The notes under the pieces: generated by a model
Database searches by the model: none
The model's input: the letters and a program-made list of their open reading frames with translations, nothing else
Told to the model about the DNA's origin: nothing
Translations under genes and position numbers: made by a program
Assembly (NCBI GenBank): GCA_029298735.1
Contig: JANSLP010000026.1
Coordinates: 154,590 to 218,589 of the forward strand
Source of the DNA: Ophiostoma sp. CBS 140.51
Taxonomy: Eukaryota; Ascomycota; Sordariomycetes; Ophiostomatales; Ophiostomataceae
Direction: 5' to 3'
Length of the DNA: 64,000 bases
Part shown: positions 37,720-48,647 of the stretch, one piece after another
Layout of the letters: every line of letters begins with the position of its first letter
Numbering within the stretch: position 1 is the stretch's first letter

Positions 37720-37801
37720 GGTGAGATGGCCGAGTTGGTTATGGCGTAGGATTGGAGTTCCAATGGAGCAGTCCTCGTGGGTTCAAGTCCCACTCTCTTC
37801 A
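37720..37801 (+). tRNA. Class II tRNA gene, best fold tRNA-Ser(GGA)-like
   Basis: The sequence has an A box (TGGCCGAGTTGG), a perfect T arm (GTGGG/CCCAC with loop TTCAAGT), a D arm closed by GCC/GGC and a class II variable arm (GGA-GCAG-TCC). A Pol III terminator of five T's follows four bases downstream (37805-37809). The seven-base anticodon loop TTGGAGT puts GGA at 34-36. The acceptor stem has a T-T mismatch at pair 3-70 and the anticodon stem an A-A mismatch at 28-42. The discriminator is A, more usual for Leu than Ser. GGA is not a normal eukaryotic nuclear Ser anticodon, so isotype is uncertain. No CCA is encoded, as expected for a nuclear gene. Confidence 0.75.
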
Positions 37802-38490
37802 TTCTTTTTGGCTTTTTATCGACATTTTTTTTATCGTTTGACTTCTTCCTTTCTCTTCTTTTCAACAAGCGCGCCGTCGTTGCCGGTATCAATGTGTTAA
37901 GCTTTGCGTCGAGGCTGCGAAGCTCCGCATGGCGCTGATTGTGCCTTAGGCTACATAGTCGTCGCGACACCCGTTAGATGCTTCTTTTGGCGTCAACTCC
38001 CAACTGCCACAGTTTTGACACCATCGCATCCCACCAGGAGCTTGTGCAACACAAGGTTAAGTCAAAATCCACGTATTGTTTAGAAGAAACAATTGGGGTA
38101 TTCGAAAAGTAAATATGTATTTTACATTTCAAACTGATTCCCTTTGAAAATCTCCCCACATATGTTATACTCGACAATTGATCCGAATGTGCACACTTTT
38201 CTGTGATGAATTCTGCTTGAAAAAAAAGAAGCCTCACGATCAACAAAAAATAGTGGACAACTTAAGAAATGGACAACTTGTACATAAAAAACAACTCATG
38301 ACGCTATGCAAAAACACAAAAAACATAGGCTCGTGGTGTGCCCAGGTCGAGTCTTGCCCAATGGTCGCACATCCTGTTGGACCTGGGTACTCCAGACCGT
38401 ACTCCATACGGGATATGTCTTTTGCCTGTTTGGCGCAGTGGTCTTGATCCATATCTCCGCATGCAGCCTTCCAACATGGCAGGGAATGGT

Positions 38491-38506
38491 CGGAATTTGG
38501 TTTCCG
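38491..38506. promoter_or_regulatory. CGG-N10-CCG site upstream of the Zn2Cys6 gene
   Basis: CGG AATTTGGTTT CCG, extended by T and A to TCGG...CCGA, 395 bp upstream of the regulator's start codon. It suggests that the regulator may control its own gene. Confidence 0.45.
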
Positions 38507-38678
38507 ACTGAGTCTTTTTTCTCCACTGCCTTTCTCTGATTGGTGGCCAGCATGTTTCCCCGCCTGTAAAAAATCAAAACTAGGAAACAGGAGATCCCCG
38601 CGGGGGGGCAAGGTCGGAGCAGGTGGGCCACTGAATCCTCACGGACGACACCTGACGCTGATGAACTGTTGGAGAGGA

Positions 38679-38710
38679 CTTGTCTGGGGATAATCTTGTC
38701 TGGGGATAAT
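38679..38710 (+). repeat. 16-bp tandem duplication with CreA-like and GATA motifs
   Basis: The unit CTTGTCTGGGGATAAT is repeated twice without a gap, 190 bp upstream of the regulator start. Each unit contains CTGGGG, which fits the carbon-repressor CreA consensus SYGGRG, overlapping GGATAA, a GATA-factor core. This would suit carbon and nitrogen repression of the regulator gene. Confidence 0.5.
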
Positions 38711-38900
38711 CAAGCGATCCCGCAAATATCATCGCAAAAACATCAAAACTTGGTCGGGTTATAATCTTGCCACATTGGCGATACTGATTTTATTATCTTG
38801 CATTCGGAGAGTGTCCATTCATCTGTCGTCCGAGAAGACATCACGCATCGAGATTACACTCCGGAATTCTCATACCGACCTGTCTCCATCCCCCACCGAA

Positions 38901-41865
38901 ATGGAGTCCTCTCCAAAGCCCGAGACAAAGCGAAAGCATGTCACTACGGCGTGTGTGCTGTGCCGCGAGAGTAAAATCAAGTGCAACGGCGCAACGCCGG
39001 CGTGCTCGAGCTGCCTAAACAAGGGCAAGGAGTGCCGGTACGAGGCCCGCGAAGACCGGCGCAAGCTGTCGCTGCGCATCGCTGTTGAGCTGCTCAACAA
39101 CCGCGTCCAGCAGCTGTCCGAGTTCATCCATAACCATGGCCTCGAACTGCCATCCATGCCGCCGGACGATGACAAGACACTGGCCGGCATCTTTCATGCA
39201 TTACAACTGCCGCGCGCACCATATCCAACAACGACAGAGAAGACATCAGAAAGCGATGCCAGCACGAGTGGGCGCCCAGCAAGGCGAAGGGCCACTGAGT
39301 GTACCGATTCCGTCGTGAACGTGGCCACCACGGAATTGAATGCAAACGCCCGGAAAGCTTACGACGACACAGCCTCTACTACAGCCGCCACGACCTCCCC
39401 CTCCATTGTTTCCACCACGACGGCGTCAGCTACGGCTTCAATTATACCTGCCACCTCCACAGGCGGCCTTCTTGAACTTGCAAATGTCGCGGGCAACATG
39501 GGCGGCGGTCCCGGTGCCAACATGCAAGTGCCGGACCAGATGCAGCCCCCGGCCGAAGTTGCAGTACCAGTACCAGAAGCGGGCAGCAATGGTGCCGGCT
39601 GGGAATGGAGTATGCCGCCGGACACAATGCAGCACGGGTCGATGATGCAACCGCCGGCATTCGGAGCTGATATGCCTATGGAAACATCGACATCTCCCAT
39701 GCAGCAGCAACGACACCCGCAACAGCATCATTATCAGCATCAACATCAACACCAATTACCTATGGGGATCCCTGACGGGCCACAAATGGACATGGTTGAA
39801 GATCTGGGCTCGACAAAGAGCGTCAATGAGCTCGTGGACCAGCTCTCAGACCGTGTTGGAACACTGCACATTCGCCCGGGTGGCCATATCCGATTCTACG
39901 GGTCAACGTCCAACTTCAACCTGCTCGAGTCGCCGGCCTCGGACGTGGCCATGAATGTACACCGAACTATCCGCAACGATGGGCCAGAGCACCTAGATCG
40001 CCTCGGCCTCAACAAGAAGGTGCCGCCCGAGGTCGAAGACCACCTTGTCGAGCTCTACTTTACCTGGCAGGACCCGTCTTTCCATGTTGTCGACCGCACG
40101 GTCTACGAGGAGGCCAAGGTTGCGTGGCGCGAGCGGATGGAGGACACGTCGTACTACTCCGAGGCCTTGCGGAACGCCATCTGTGCCTTAGGCGCTGCCT
40201 TTGACGCGCGCCACCATCCGGCTTTTGTCACATTTCCGCGCTCGCTGGCCGACTTTTTTGCCGACCGGGCCAAGGCGCTGCTGGAAATTGAACTTGATTC
40301 ACCGTGTGTCGCCACGATCCAGACTTGTGTCCTCCTCAGTTCACACGACATTGGCTGTGGCCGCGATGCTCGAGGTTGGCTTTTCAGCGGCATGGCGATG
40401 CGGCTTTCCTTCAACCTAGCACTCCACCACGACCTCAAGCCGTACATTTCCAAAGGCGTTGTCACCGCTGCCGAGGCTGAAGTCCGGCGGACAGTGTTCT
40501 GGGCGGCCTGCATCGTTGATCAGTACGTTTCTTTAACAACCTTATCTTTATCTCTTTTCTTGTCTCTGCGATAATATTAACAACAAAGTGTCTGGAGCTT
40601 TTACTTAGGACAACCCTTCCGCATGTCTCTGGAGGGCGTCAGCCTACAGAAGCCGAGTGGGAAGGCTCGCACAGAGGCGGCCCCCACGCAGTACTACCCG
40701 CCGAACAACGGCATCAACAGCAACAGTGCTATGACGCCGACGTTTTCGGGCATGACCGAGCATATCGAGGACGTATGTCGGTTTCAAGTGCTTTTGTTTG
40801 AGCTCATGTCACCACTCAGTGATGCCTTGTATGTATATCATCAAAGAATCCAGAAAGGGATGCACTGCTGGAACCGTACGTTACTGACAGGATAGATGTG
40901 GCGGTGATAACATGTCAAAGAGCATGCTGTTGGACACCAACTACCAAATTTTTGCCAAACTCAACCAGTGGAAGGAGAGCCTGCCTATTGAACTGCGTGT
41001 TGACCTTACCAACCGCGAGAATGCCTACCTCCCACATGTTCTTCTTCTCCAGTAAGCAAGAAACCACACGGTATTAATAAATATGTACCAAGACATCACT
41101 GACAGATCCAGCATGCAATATTACCAGAGCGTCATCTATGCCCACCGCCCGTGGATGTCCAAGAGCTACATGCCTCCACACATGGCCGCCCAGGGCCCGA
41201 GTGCCGACCACGCGCGCAAGATGTGCATGGACGCTGCGTGTGCCATTGCGCAGCTGCTACGTCGGTACGAGGAGCGCTACACCCTGCGACGGATCAACAT
41301 TCAGGCGGTCGCCATTACCTTCTCGGCGGCGCTGCTGCTGGTCTTTGCCACCGTGTCTCACTACCAGTCGGTGCGCGAAGATGAGATTCTAGCCGATTTG
41401 AGTGCGTGCTTCCGCGCGCTGGACGAACTGGCACCATCGTGGGATACAGCCAAGCGTGCCCGAGACTTCTTGGTCCGCCTGCAGCGGCACTGGGAACGTC
41501 AGGCCCGCGCATCTTTGACGTCTACATCACTCAACGACGAGACAGGCTCACCCAATGGGTCAAATAATGGATCCATGAACGGGTCGATGACCTCGGACTT
41601 TTCCACTGCCTCTACAGCCCGCAAACGTCCACGCATGTCTATGCATGCTGGCAACGGCGACGACAATGGCCCTGCGATACGGTTCCGTGCGGAGACGGCG
41701 TCGTCCTTGGGTGGCGAATACTGGGGTAGCAGCAGTAATAGCACGGCCGTGGACTTTGGCGTCGAGCTGGACTTTGACCTCATGCTCGCGTCAAGCATGG
41801 AGGGTATGCCCGGAAACTGGGGCAATGTGTTTTCGGTGCAGTCATCAAACACTATGCTGAGTTAA
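38901..41865 (+). CDS. Zn2Cys6 transcription factor, putative cluster regulator
   Basis: Exons 38901-40522, 40589-40828, 40896-41051 and 41112-41865 give 923 residues. The binuclear zinc cluster is perfect: Cys 18, 21, 28, 35, 38 and 45. A basic linker and a leucine-rich dimerisation helix (about 60-85) follow. A Ser/Thr/Ala- and Gln-rich low-complexity stretch (about 110-310) separates this from the fungal-specific regulatory domain (about 370-760), recognisable by LVELYFTWQDPSFHVVD and WSFYLGQPFRM; the latter spans the first intron. The C terminus is Asn/Gly/Ser-rich and acidic, suitable for activation. The overall plan resembles NirA-type regulators. It heads a row of metabolic genes and its own promoter has the same CGG-N10-CCG motif as theirs, so a pathway-specific role is likely but inferred. 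Confidence 0.92.
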
Positions 41866-42069
41866 ACTTGTATTGTATATTTAGTAAAATATCTACTTTT
41901 TGTCAACGTCACCGTGACCTGCGTTTTGATGCGCCTACTCCAATCTTCCGACCGTGGTAACCACACTTTTTGATCGACACCAAAAAAAATACTCAGGCGG
42001 TGCAATATCATAACGGCTCATTATTTTCTATTTACACTATTTTTTTCTCTCTCCAGAGTGTTTTCTCGC

Positions 42070-43047
42070 TTACAACAGACGGCCGGCGTGGATGCCACCC
42101 GTGATGAGGATGTCATCCGACGTGTGGTACGCACTGGCGTCTGAAAGCAGGTACACAACCGGCACCTTGAGGTCCATGCGGTCGCCAATACGGCGCATCG
42201 GCGGCTCGTTGGTCATAATGTCCGCCAGCCAAGGATACTTGTCGCACAGATCAATGGTCATGTCCGTCAGCATGTAGCCCGGTGAGATGGAGTTGACACG
42301 GACGCCAATCGACGCCAGTTCCACACCCAGCGCCTTCGCCAGGGACATGACGGCGCCCTTGCTCGCGCAGTAGTCGCTCGTTGTCTGGCCCTTGCTGGCG
42401 ACGTGAGCGGCAATGGAGGCAATGAACACGATGGAGCCACCACGGGGGTTGAAGTCGGTGGGCTCCTGCTTGGCCATCTGGGCAGCGGCCAGCTGGGCGG
42501 CGTAGTAGGTGCCGAGGACATTGATGTTCATGGTGCGGGCGACGGACTCTGCGCCGCGCTGCAAGAAAGGCTCGTCGGGGCAGATGCCGGCAGCGGTGAC
42601 ACTAAAAAAAGTCAGTACTGATTCTCGGATGGGCATAGCTAGTATAATACGTACAGGCCATCGATGCGGCCAAAGTCAGCAACGATGTCGGCAAAGGTCT
42701 TCTCGAGGACGGGGAAGTTGGTGACGTCGCTCCTGTTCTGTTAGCTATGGTCTTTTTTGAGAAACATATTTTTGCTTGCTTCTGGAAACGCACTTGTAAA
42801 GCTTGACCTTGACGTCGAACTCCTCCTGCAGCCTCTTGAAGTGGTCGTGGGGTTTGTCAAGCACGTCAATGATGGCAACGTTGCCACCGACCTCGGCCAC
42901 AGCAAAGGCGAATGCCAGACCGAGACCACGACCACCTCCGGTGATGACAATCGTGCGTCCCTTGAGCGAGATGAGGTCGTGGACAGTCCGCGTCAGGAAC
43001 TTGTCCGGGTTGCGGTCGAGCGTAGCCTTGGGGGTGGGAGTCGTCAT
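42070..43047 (-). CDS. Short-chain dehydrogenase/reductase (arabinitol/sorbose/xylulose reductase-like)
   Basis: Classical SDR, 287 residues, from minus-strand exons 43047-42794, 42732-42655 and 42601-42070. The cofactor motif TGGGRGLG lies at 36-43. A TAAG block (113-116) replaces the usual NAAG. The catalytic Asn138, Ser173, Tyr188 and Lys192 are all present (YCASK). SPGYMLTDM and the C-terminal GGIHAGRLL follow the pattern of fungal polyol/ketose reductases such as D-arabinitol 2-dehydrogenase, L-xylulose reductase and sorbose reductase. Probably cytosolic; it would interconvert a ketose and a sugar alcohol. An Asp in IIDVLD after beta-2 favours NAD(H). It is convergent with the regulator gene (204 bp) and divergent from the transketolase-like gene. 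Confidence 0.9.
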
Positions 43048-43436
43048 TGTGCTGGTGTTGGTGTGGTTCGTTGCGGTTGTCAGTGTGCGGTGCAATGAAG
43101 CTGGCCTTTGTCTCTCAAAAAATGTCTAATATGTGTGCAAATTGTCTGCCTCAATCTGTTTGAACTTGATTGAAGATGTCTGCTCAAGCTGTTTTAGCAA
43201 CGCCTCCGGGGTCCTTTCCGGCGCGGGGTAGCTCAAGACGAAGATACAATGGCACCAAGGGAAGTGAATTCCGTTAACACGTTAACCATTCTCCACGGTT
43301 CGCTGAAGATTCCCATCACCTGCGCAGAAAAAAATTGAAACGTTAGAACATTTACCCATTTTCTCACATATTGCCCCAGACTAAAGTCGTGTGGAGGGCC
43401 TTTACGACCATTGAGGTTGCCGTTAGCTTGGCAAGT

Positions 43437-43452
43437 CGGTTTTTAAATTCCG
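43437..43452. promoter_or_regulatory. CGG-N10-CCG site between SDR and transketolase-like genes
   Basis: CGG TTTTTAAATT CCG with flanking T and A (TCGG...CCGA), about 390 bp from the SDR start and 460 bp from the transketolase-like start. AT-rich core as in the 38491 site. Confidence 0.45.
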
Positions 43453-43574
43453 ATTCCCTCATTAGGGTCAGCCACTGTCTTTGACGCGACTGCAGGCGAC
43501 CTCCGCAATAGTGGGTCGCCATTTCTTCCCCCAATACGTCGTACGGGGTAGTATGGGGATTTGTGTAAGTCATC

Positions 43575-43607
43575 CCGGAACTGTAGGCCGGAACTGTAGG
43601 CCGGAAC
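43575..43607 (+). repeat. 13-bp tandem repeat giving CGG half-sites every 13 bp
   Basis: CCGGAACTGTAGG occurs two and a half times in tandem. It places three CGG triplets in direct orientation with exactly 10 bp between them, the same spacing as the palindromic sites of the cluster. Candidate tandem binding array for a Zn2Cys6 factor. Confidence 0.5.
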
Positions 43608-43909
43608 AAGGACCCTTTGTCTTCCATCACGGACGGGCGGGGAGAAAGTGTCTAGAAAGCACAGTACGACATCGGTGTTGGTCAGGCCGAGCCCGGGCGA
43701 GAACGACTATTGAGAGGCAACGGGATGGCAATATGCCACCAATCGCTACTATCCTCGACTACTTTTCATTATCAAGCTGTTTACATTCAGAGTGAGCATT
43801 TATCTACCACCACTTCTTGTGCAGCATCTTGAGTAAAGGATCTCGAGCGTTCTACATTCCACATCTCCCATTCAACTTACCTACAACCCCTCTTCGACAC
43901 CACACCACA

Positions 43910-46084
43910 ATGACAGTACAGACGGTACAGAAGGCGGTAGAGGAGCCGGTCCGCACGCTACAAGGCTGGAGGCCGCAGCTAGACGCAGACGACCGAGCCG
44001 TTCTTGCACTGAGAAACTTTATCTTCGATATCTGCAACCAGAACGGTGGCGGCCACGGCGGCTCTGCCATCGGTATGGCCGCCCTCGGTGTGGCGCTGTA
44101 CAAGTACACGATGCGTTACAACCCGGCAGACCCAGAGTGGTTTGACCGTGATCGCTTTGTTCTGTCCAATGGCCACACTGCCATGTTCTTGTATGCCCTG
44201 CACCATCTTGTCGGCTACGATGCATGGACCATGGACCAGATCAAAGGCTACGGTAGTGCAAAGACCAACGGCTACACGACACTCTGCCACGCCCACCCAG
44301 AAGTTGAAGACCCGGCCGTCGAGGTCACAACGGGCCCGCTGGGCCAGGGTATTGCGAATGCTGTCGGTCTGGCCATTGCAGGCAAGAACTTGGCCGCGCG
44401 CTACAACCGGCCGGAGATGGATGTTGTCCGCTCCCGCATTTACTGCACAACGGGCGACGGCTGCCTTATGGAGGGCGTTGCGCTTGAGGCCATCTCGCTG
44501 GCCGGCAGCTTGAAGCTCGACAACCTGGTGCTCATCTACGACAACAATCAGGTTACGTGCGATGGCCCGCTGGACTGGATCAACGAGGAGGACGTCAACA
44601 CCAAGATGCGTGCTAGTGGTTGGGAGGTGCTTGACGTGGCCGATGGGTGTTACGATGTCCAGGCTCTTGTTGCGGCGCTCGAGTACGCTCGCACGATTAC
44701 CGGAAAGCCAGTCTTTATCAACGTCCGCACTGTCATTGGTCTCGGAACTGCTGCGGCCGGCACGGCCAAGGCACACCATGGTGCCGTTGATGCGGAGAGT
44801 GTTGCTGCCTCCAAGATTCTGGCGGGCCAGGACCCCAAGACAACGCACGAGATTCCTGCCGAGGCACTGGCCTACTTCCGCGGGGCCCAGAAGCGCGGCG
44901 AGACGCTGCAGTCCGACTGGGACGACCTTATCAAGCGCTACGAAGGCAAGTACCCTGATCTCGCAGCTGATTTTCTTTCCCGCCGCAAGGGTGACAATGG
45001 CGATGCTTGGAAGTCTCTGCTTGAGAGCCTTGACAGAGAGAGTTTCAAGGGCATGGCCACACGCGAAGTCAACGGTGCCATCATTGAGAAGATGTGGAAG
45101 GCGCATCCTGCGTGGTTCGGCGGCGGTGCCGACCTTGTCAACTCCAACAAGGTACCCTACGACGCGACTGAGGTGTTTCACCCCTCTGTCGGCTTCTCTG
45201 GACGGTATGTGCGCTACGGCATCCGTGAGCACGCCATGGCAGCCATCTCCAACGGTGTTGCCGCCTATAGACCCGGCACCTTTTTGCCCTTCACCGCGAC
45301 TTTTTTCATGTTCTACCTTTATGTAAGTCTACCTTTCTCCTGGCCATCATCGTGACCTTAACTGACGAGACAGGCCGCTCCTGGTGTCCGCATGGGCGCA
45401 TTGAGCCACTTGCCCGTCATCCACTTTGCCACCCACGACTCCTTTGCCGAGGGCCAGAACGGCCCGACACACCAGCCTGTCGAGCTCGACTCGCTCTACC
45501 GCGCCATGCCCAACCTGACGTACATCCGCCCTGCAGACGCCGAAGAGGCCATTGGTGCCTGGCTGCTGGCTGTGGGCAAGACGACAGGCCCATCCCTGTT
45601 GTCCCTCGGCCGCGATCCCGTCGACACCATTCCCAACACTGACCGCAGCAAGGTAGCACAGGGTGCATATGTCGTTGTGGAGCCTGAAGCTGGTACAAAG
45701 GCACAGGTCACGCTGGCTAGCTGCGGTACTAACTTGCACTACGCCGTGGCTGCAGCAGAGAGCCTGACCGCGGCTGGTATTCCCACGCGAGTCGTCAGTG
45801 CACCGAGCTTTGAGCACTTTGATGCACAGGATGCTACCTACCGTGCATCGGTCTTCCCGCTTGACGGTACCCCCATCATCAGCGTGGAGGAGTATGTGGC
45901 TACAACGTGGGCTCGCTATGTCACCGCCAGCATCGGCATGACCACCTACGGCTATTCTGCCTCCAACGCTAGCAACTACGACCGCTTCCGCCTCGACGCA
46001 AAGGGCATCGAATCGCGCGTCAAGGCGTATCTTGCCGATCTGAATGGTTCTGATGCCAGACGGGCAGGCTGGAGAGCTATCTAG
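43910..46084 (+). CDS. Dihydroxyacetone synthase-type transketolase
   Basis: Thiamine-diphosphate enzyme of 707 residues from exons 43910-45322 and 45374-46084, the length of yeast dihydroxyacetone synthases. It shows GGHGGSAIG, the cofactor motif GDG (182-184) with its downstream NN pair, the catalytic REHAM glutamate, and the block FFMFYLYAAPGVRM that is characteristic of dihydroxyacetone synthase rather than ordinary transketolase; that block spans the intron. THDSFAEGQNGPTHQPVE is also conserved. Such enzymes move a two-carbon unit from xylulose 5-phosphate to formaldehyde or another aldehyde. No C-terminal peroxisomal SKL/NKL-type tripeptide is present (it ends RAI), so a cytosolic location is likely. 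A pathway role with a short aldehyde acceptor made by neighbouring enzymes is inference. Confidence 0.9.
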
Positions 46085-46609
46085 AGTAGTTCCTTTGCTG
46101 TTATATGTTTATAGACTTCTTAATCAATTGTTTTTTTGTGAGACTTCATACTCAGTAAACCACCTTGTGTTAGTGCGTTCCTGTTTGTTGTTTCGTAACC
46201 CTTCACCCATTTTGCAACACAACTAGTTTATTCGCCGGGGTATCATTCACAACTCTCTTTTCTTTTTATTTGCATTTGAAATAATTTTGTCTCTTGACGG
46301 AGTTTGTTAGGATTTTTTTTTACTCGGTTACTAGTTCTCTTTTTCCTTGTCACATATTGGGTTTCTCTTTAGGTTTTCCTTTGGACAATTAATCTCGCGG
46401 AAAAAAACCACTTCAAATTAATTTCCTCCTGTTTCAATTTCGATTTATTCAAATAAGTATCATTCATCATATCTTTTGCTACATATGTGCAAGTTTGCCT
46501 CATACGTCCTCCTGTAAATATTACAATCAGCAAGTGGCAACAGATTTTTACTTGTCTAAAACAATATCGGTAGTCGTCAACTCATTCTCTATTCATCCGA
46601 ACTATCCTA
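46085..46609. other. Intergenic, convergent 3' ends
   Basis: T-rich 3' flanks of the transketolase-like gene and of the zinc dehydrogenase. No gene was recognised. Confidence 0.5.
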
Positions 46610-47865
46610 TCAGAAATCTACAACCGTCTTGACGACTAGTGCACCATTGTCGTCTCTGGTCTTACGGGCCATCTCTAGCGCATTCTGGACCGAGTCCAGT
46701 CCCTTGAACCGGTGGGTGATCATCAAGGAGACGTCAGGCAGCTTGCTCCCGTCCAAAAGGGATCCATTGATGGACGCTGCTGCAATTTCAATGGCACGTT
46801 CGTAGTCGCTAGCATACCGCCACGTCGAGACAAGGTTGATTTCCCGTGCTGTCAGATCAGAGATAGGCAAAGTGTGGTTTGGGATGCCCATGCCCACAAG
46901 GATGACGCTTCCACCAGCAGCAGTGGCCTATTTCGTCCTTGTTAGTTTTGAAAGAGAGACAAAATGAGAGCAGCGAAACTTACGTAAATGCTCGACTGGA
47001 GGCACGACTCGGCACCCGTGCACTCAAATGTCCGCTGGACCTTGCCGACCGGGGTACCATCTGGCCATGTGAGCGCAGCAATCTCGGCGGCTGTCTCTGT
47101 CGCAATGGCAAGCTTCTCCTGCAGGGTCTCGCCGCGTCTGGGCTTGACAGCATACACGACCGACGCGAAGCCGTGTTCCTTGGCAAACTGCAGCCGGCCC
47201 TCGTCGATGTCCACCATGACAACATCCACATCGTTGCCACCCTCGGCGCGCGCCGCAACAGCACCCAGCAGTCCAACAGCACCCGCGCCAAACACCAGGC
47301 ACGTCAACCTGCCGTTAGGTGCTCTGATGGTGGTTGATGTTGGCCCGGCACGACGCACAGCATGGACGGCCACGGCCAGGGGCTCAAGCAGGGCACCGAC
47401 GCCAAAGTCCAGCGCCAACGGCAGGCGGTGTACCCATGCCGCAGGATGGTCGACAAACTCTTGTAGAGTGCCCTGGTAGTGAGGGAACTTGCTTCCCGAG
47501 CTGCGGAAGCGAAGGGCTGGACAGATGTTATAACGGCCGGCACTGCAGTGGGTGCAATCGGCCTTGCTACAGGGCACACCACACTCCACGGCGACACGGT
47601 CTCCGACGTTTAGGTTTGCAACGCCGCTGCCGACGGCCACAATCTGACCGGCTGACTCGTGACCAAGACATAGTGCCTCCTTCACTTGGATGCTGCCGTT
47701 TGCAAAGTGTGTATAGTAGTGGACGTCAGAGCCGCAGATTGTCGTCGACCGAATGGCAATGCGGACGCTGTCGGCAGCCAAAGGCTCGAGTGGGCGAGTT
47801 TCCAGCTTCAGCGATCTGGGCTCTTGGAGATATTGCCCACGGCTGGTCTCCGTGGTGGTCGACAT
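46610..47865 (-). CDS. Zinc-dependent polyol dehydrogenase (sorbitol/xylitol dehydrogenase family)
   Basis: Medium-chain dehydrogenase of 399 residues from minus-strand exons 47865-46984 and 46927-46610. Catalytic zinc ligands are Cys44 (CGSDVHYY), His69 and Glu70 (GHE). The structural-zinc lobe is Cys95/99/104/107/115 in the GVPC...CxxC...NIC pattern of sorbitol and L-arabinitol dehydrogenases. The nucleotide fold has FGAGAVGLLG and an Asp-ending strand (VMVDID) that favours NAD+. It would oxidise a polyol to a ketose, complementing the SDR two genes away. It is slightly longer than yeast sorbitol dehydrogenase, with extra residues around 205 and 250-290. A run of 20 A/T bases sits 25 nt before the start codon. 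Divergent from the monooxygenase gene. Confidence 0.9.
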
Positions 47866-47889
47866 TGCGGTGGGTTGGTGCTGGATTCC

Positions 47890-47909
47890 AAAAAAAAAAA
47901 AAAAAAAAA
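47890..47909. repeat. Homopolymer A20
   Basis: Twenty consecutive A's on the + strand, that is T20 in the 5' leader of the zinc dehydrogenase transcript, 25 nt from its ATG. Read length may be unreliable. Confidence 0.9.
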
Positions 47910-48248
47910 TGATATTTCGTGTGTATTGTTGGGGACAATGACAACGGACGAGAATAATAAAATAAAATAACAAATCGAATGTTGGTCATCAGTGAGATTC
48001 GTGTAAATATGCACACTGGAGGCATTCGAATGCCCCACTTTATTTACTTTCTTCTGCGACCTAGCTACGCGACCGACATCGCGATGCGAAATGGACGCAG
48101 CTGGAAACACAGCAAAAGTTGTCATTGTTTCCCCCGCCACCGCTCACCGGAAGACACGTCCGCATCTAGTGTAAAATAAATCGCGAACAGACGTCACATG
48201 TGGAGAAAAAAATCAAAAAGGGATCAGTTTTGGTGCATAGTTTTGGTG

Positions 48249-48264
48249 CGGAATTCCAGTCCCG
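48249..48264. promoter_or_regulatory. CGG-N10-CCG site between polyol dehydrogenase and monooxygenase
   Basis: CGG AATTCCAGTC CCG, about 385 bp from each start codon, almost in the middle of the divergent promoter. Confidence 0.45.
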
Positions 48265-48647
48265 AGGCCGCCACTCGCGGAAGCACACGCCGACGGCTGC
48301 TCCCCCGGGTGCCCAATAAACGAGGGGAACTTCCCAGTTAGGAAACAGACGTACCAAATCGCACGTCAATGATATGATTGGGGCTCGGGGTCTAGGTTTG
48401 GGAGCTGTCTCCCGAAAAAAAAGTTTCCGCGTCAACCCCATAAGACCCTAGAAACGTTGGCCGACTCCAACTCTTCTTCAAGGGTCCCTCTTCAACCGTC
48501 TTCACCTTTGCTTAATCTGTACTTTATTTCGGGCTCGTCCAAGAGTTGAGATTTCAGACACGAAGCACTAGCAAGACATTCTTCGACAATCTCCGTGTTA
48601 TTCAACCTCGACGACTCATTCTCTCCAAACACACACGCAACGTCACA

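Larger units (their letters stand above)
37802..38900. other. Promoter region of the cluster regulator
   Basis: No gene is visible between the tRNA and the Zn2Cys6 gene. It contains the CGG-N10-CCG site at 38491 and the 16-bp tandem repeat at 38679. An in-frame upstream extension of the regulator to 38775 exists but lacks typical coding bias. Confidence 0.5.
43048..43909. other. Divergent promoter, SDR and transketolase-like genes
   Basis: The 862-bp spacer shared by two divergent genes. It holds a CGG-N10-CCG palindrome at 43437 and three CGG half-sites in direct orientation at 43576-43604, both with 10-bp spacing. No coding sequence is visible. Confidence 0.6.
47866..48647. other. Divergent promoter, polyol dehydrogenase and monooxygenase genes
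   Basis: The 782-bp shared spacer contains the CGG-N10-CCG site at 48249 and a homopolymer of 20 A's at 47890-47909. No coding sequence is visible. Confidence 0.6.

Noticed and set aside
37605..37970. 121-codon minus-strand frame containing GLEPTRTAPLELQSYA
   Set aside because: The peptide is the reverse-strand translation of the tRNA gene, a well-known source of spurious predicted proteins.
43979..45232. 417-codon minus-strand frame opposite the transketolase-like gene
   Set aside because: It is the antisense shadow of a conserved exon with no domain.
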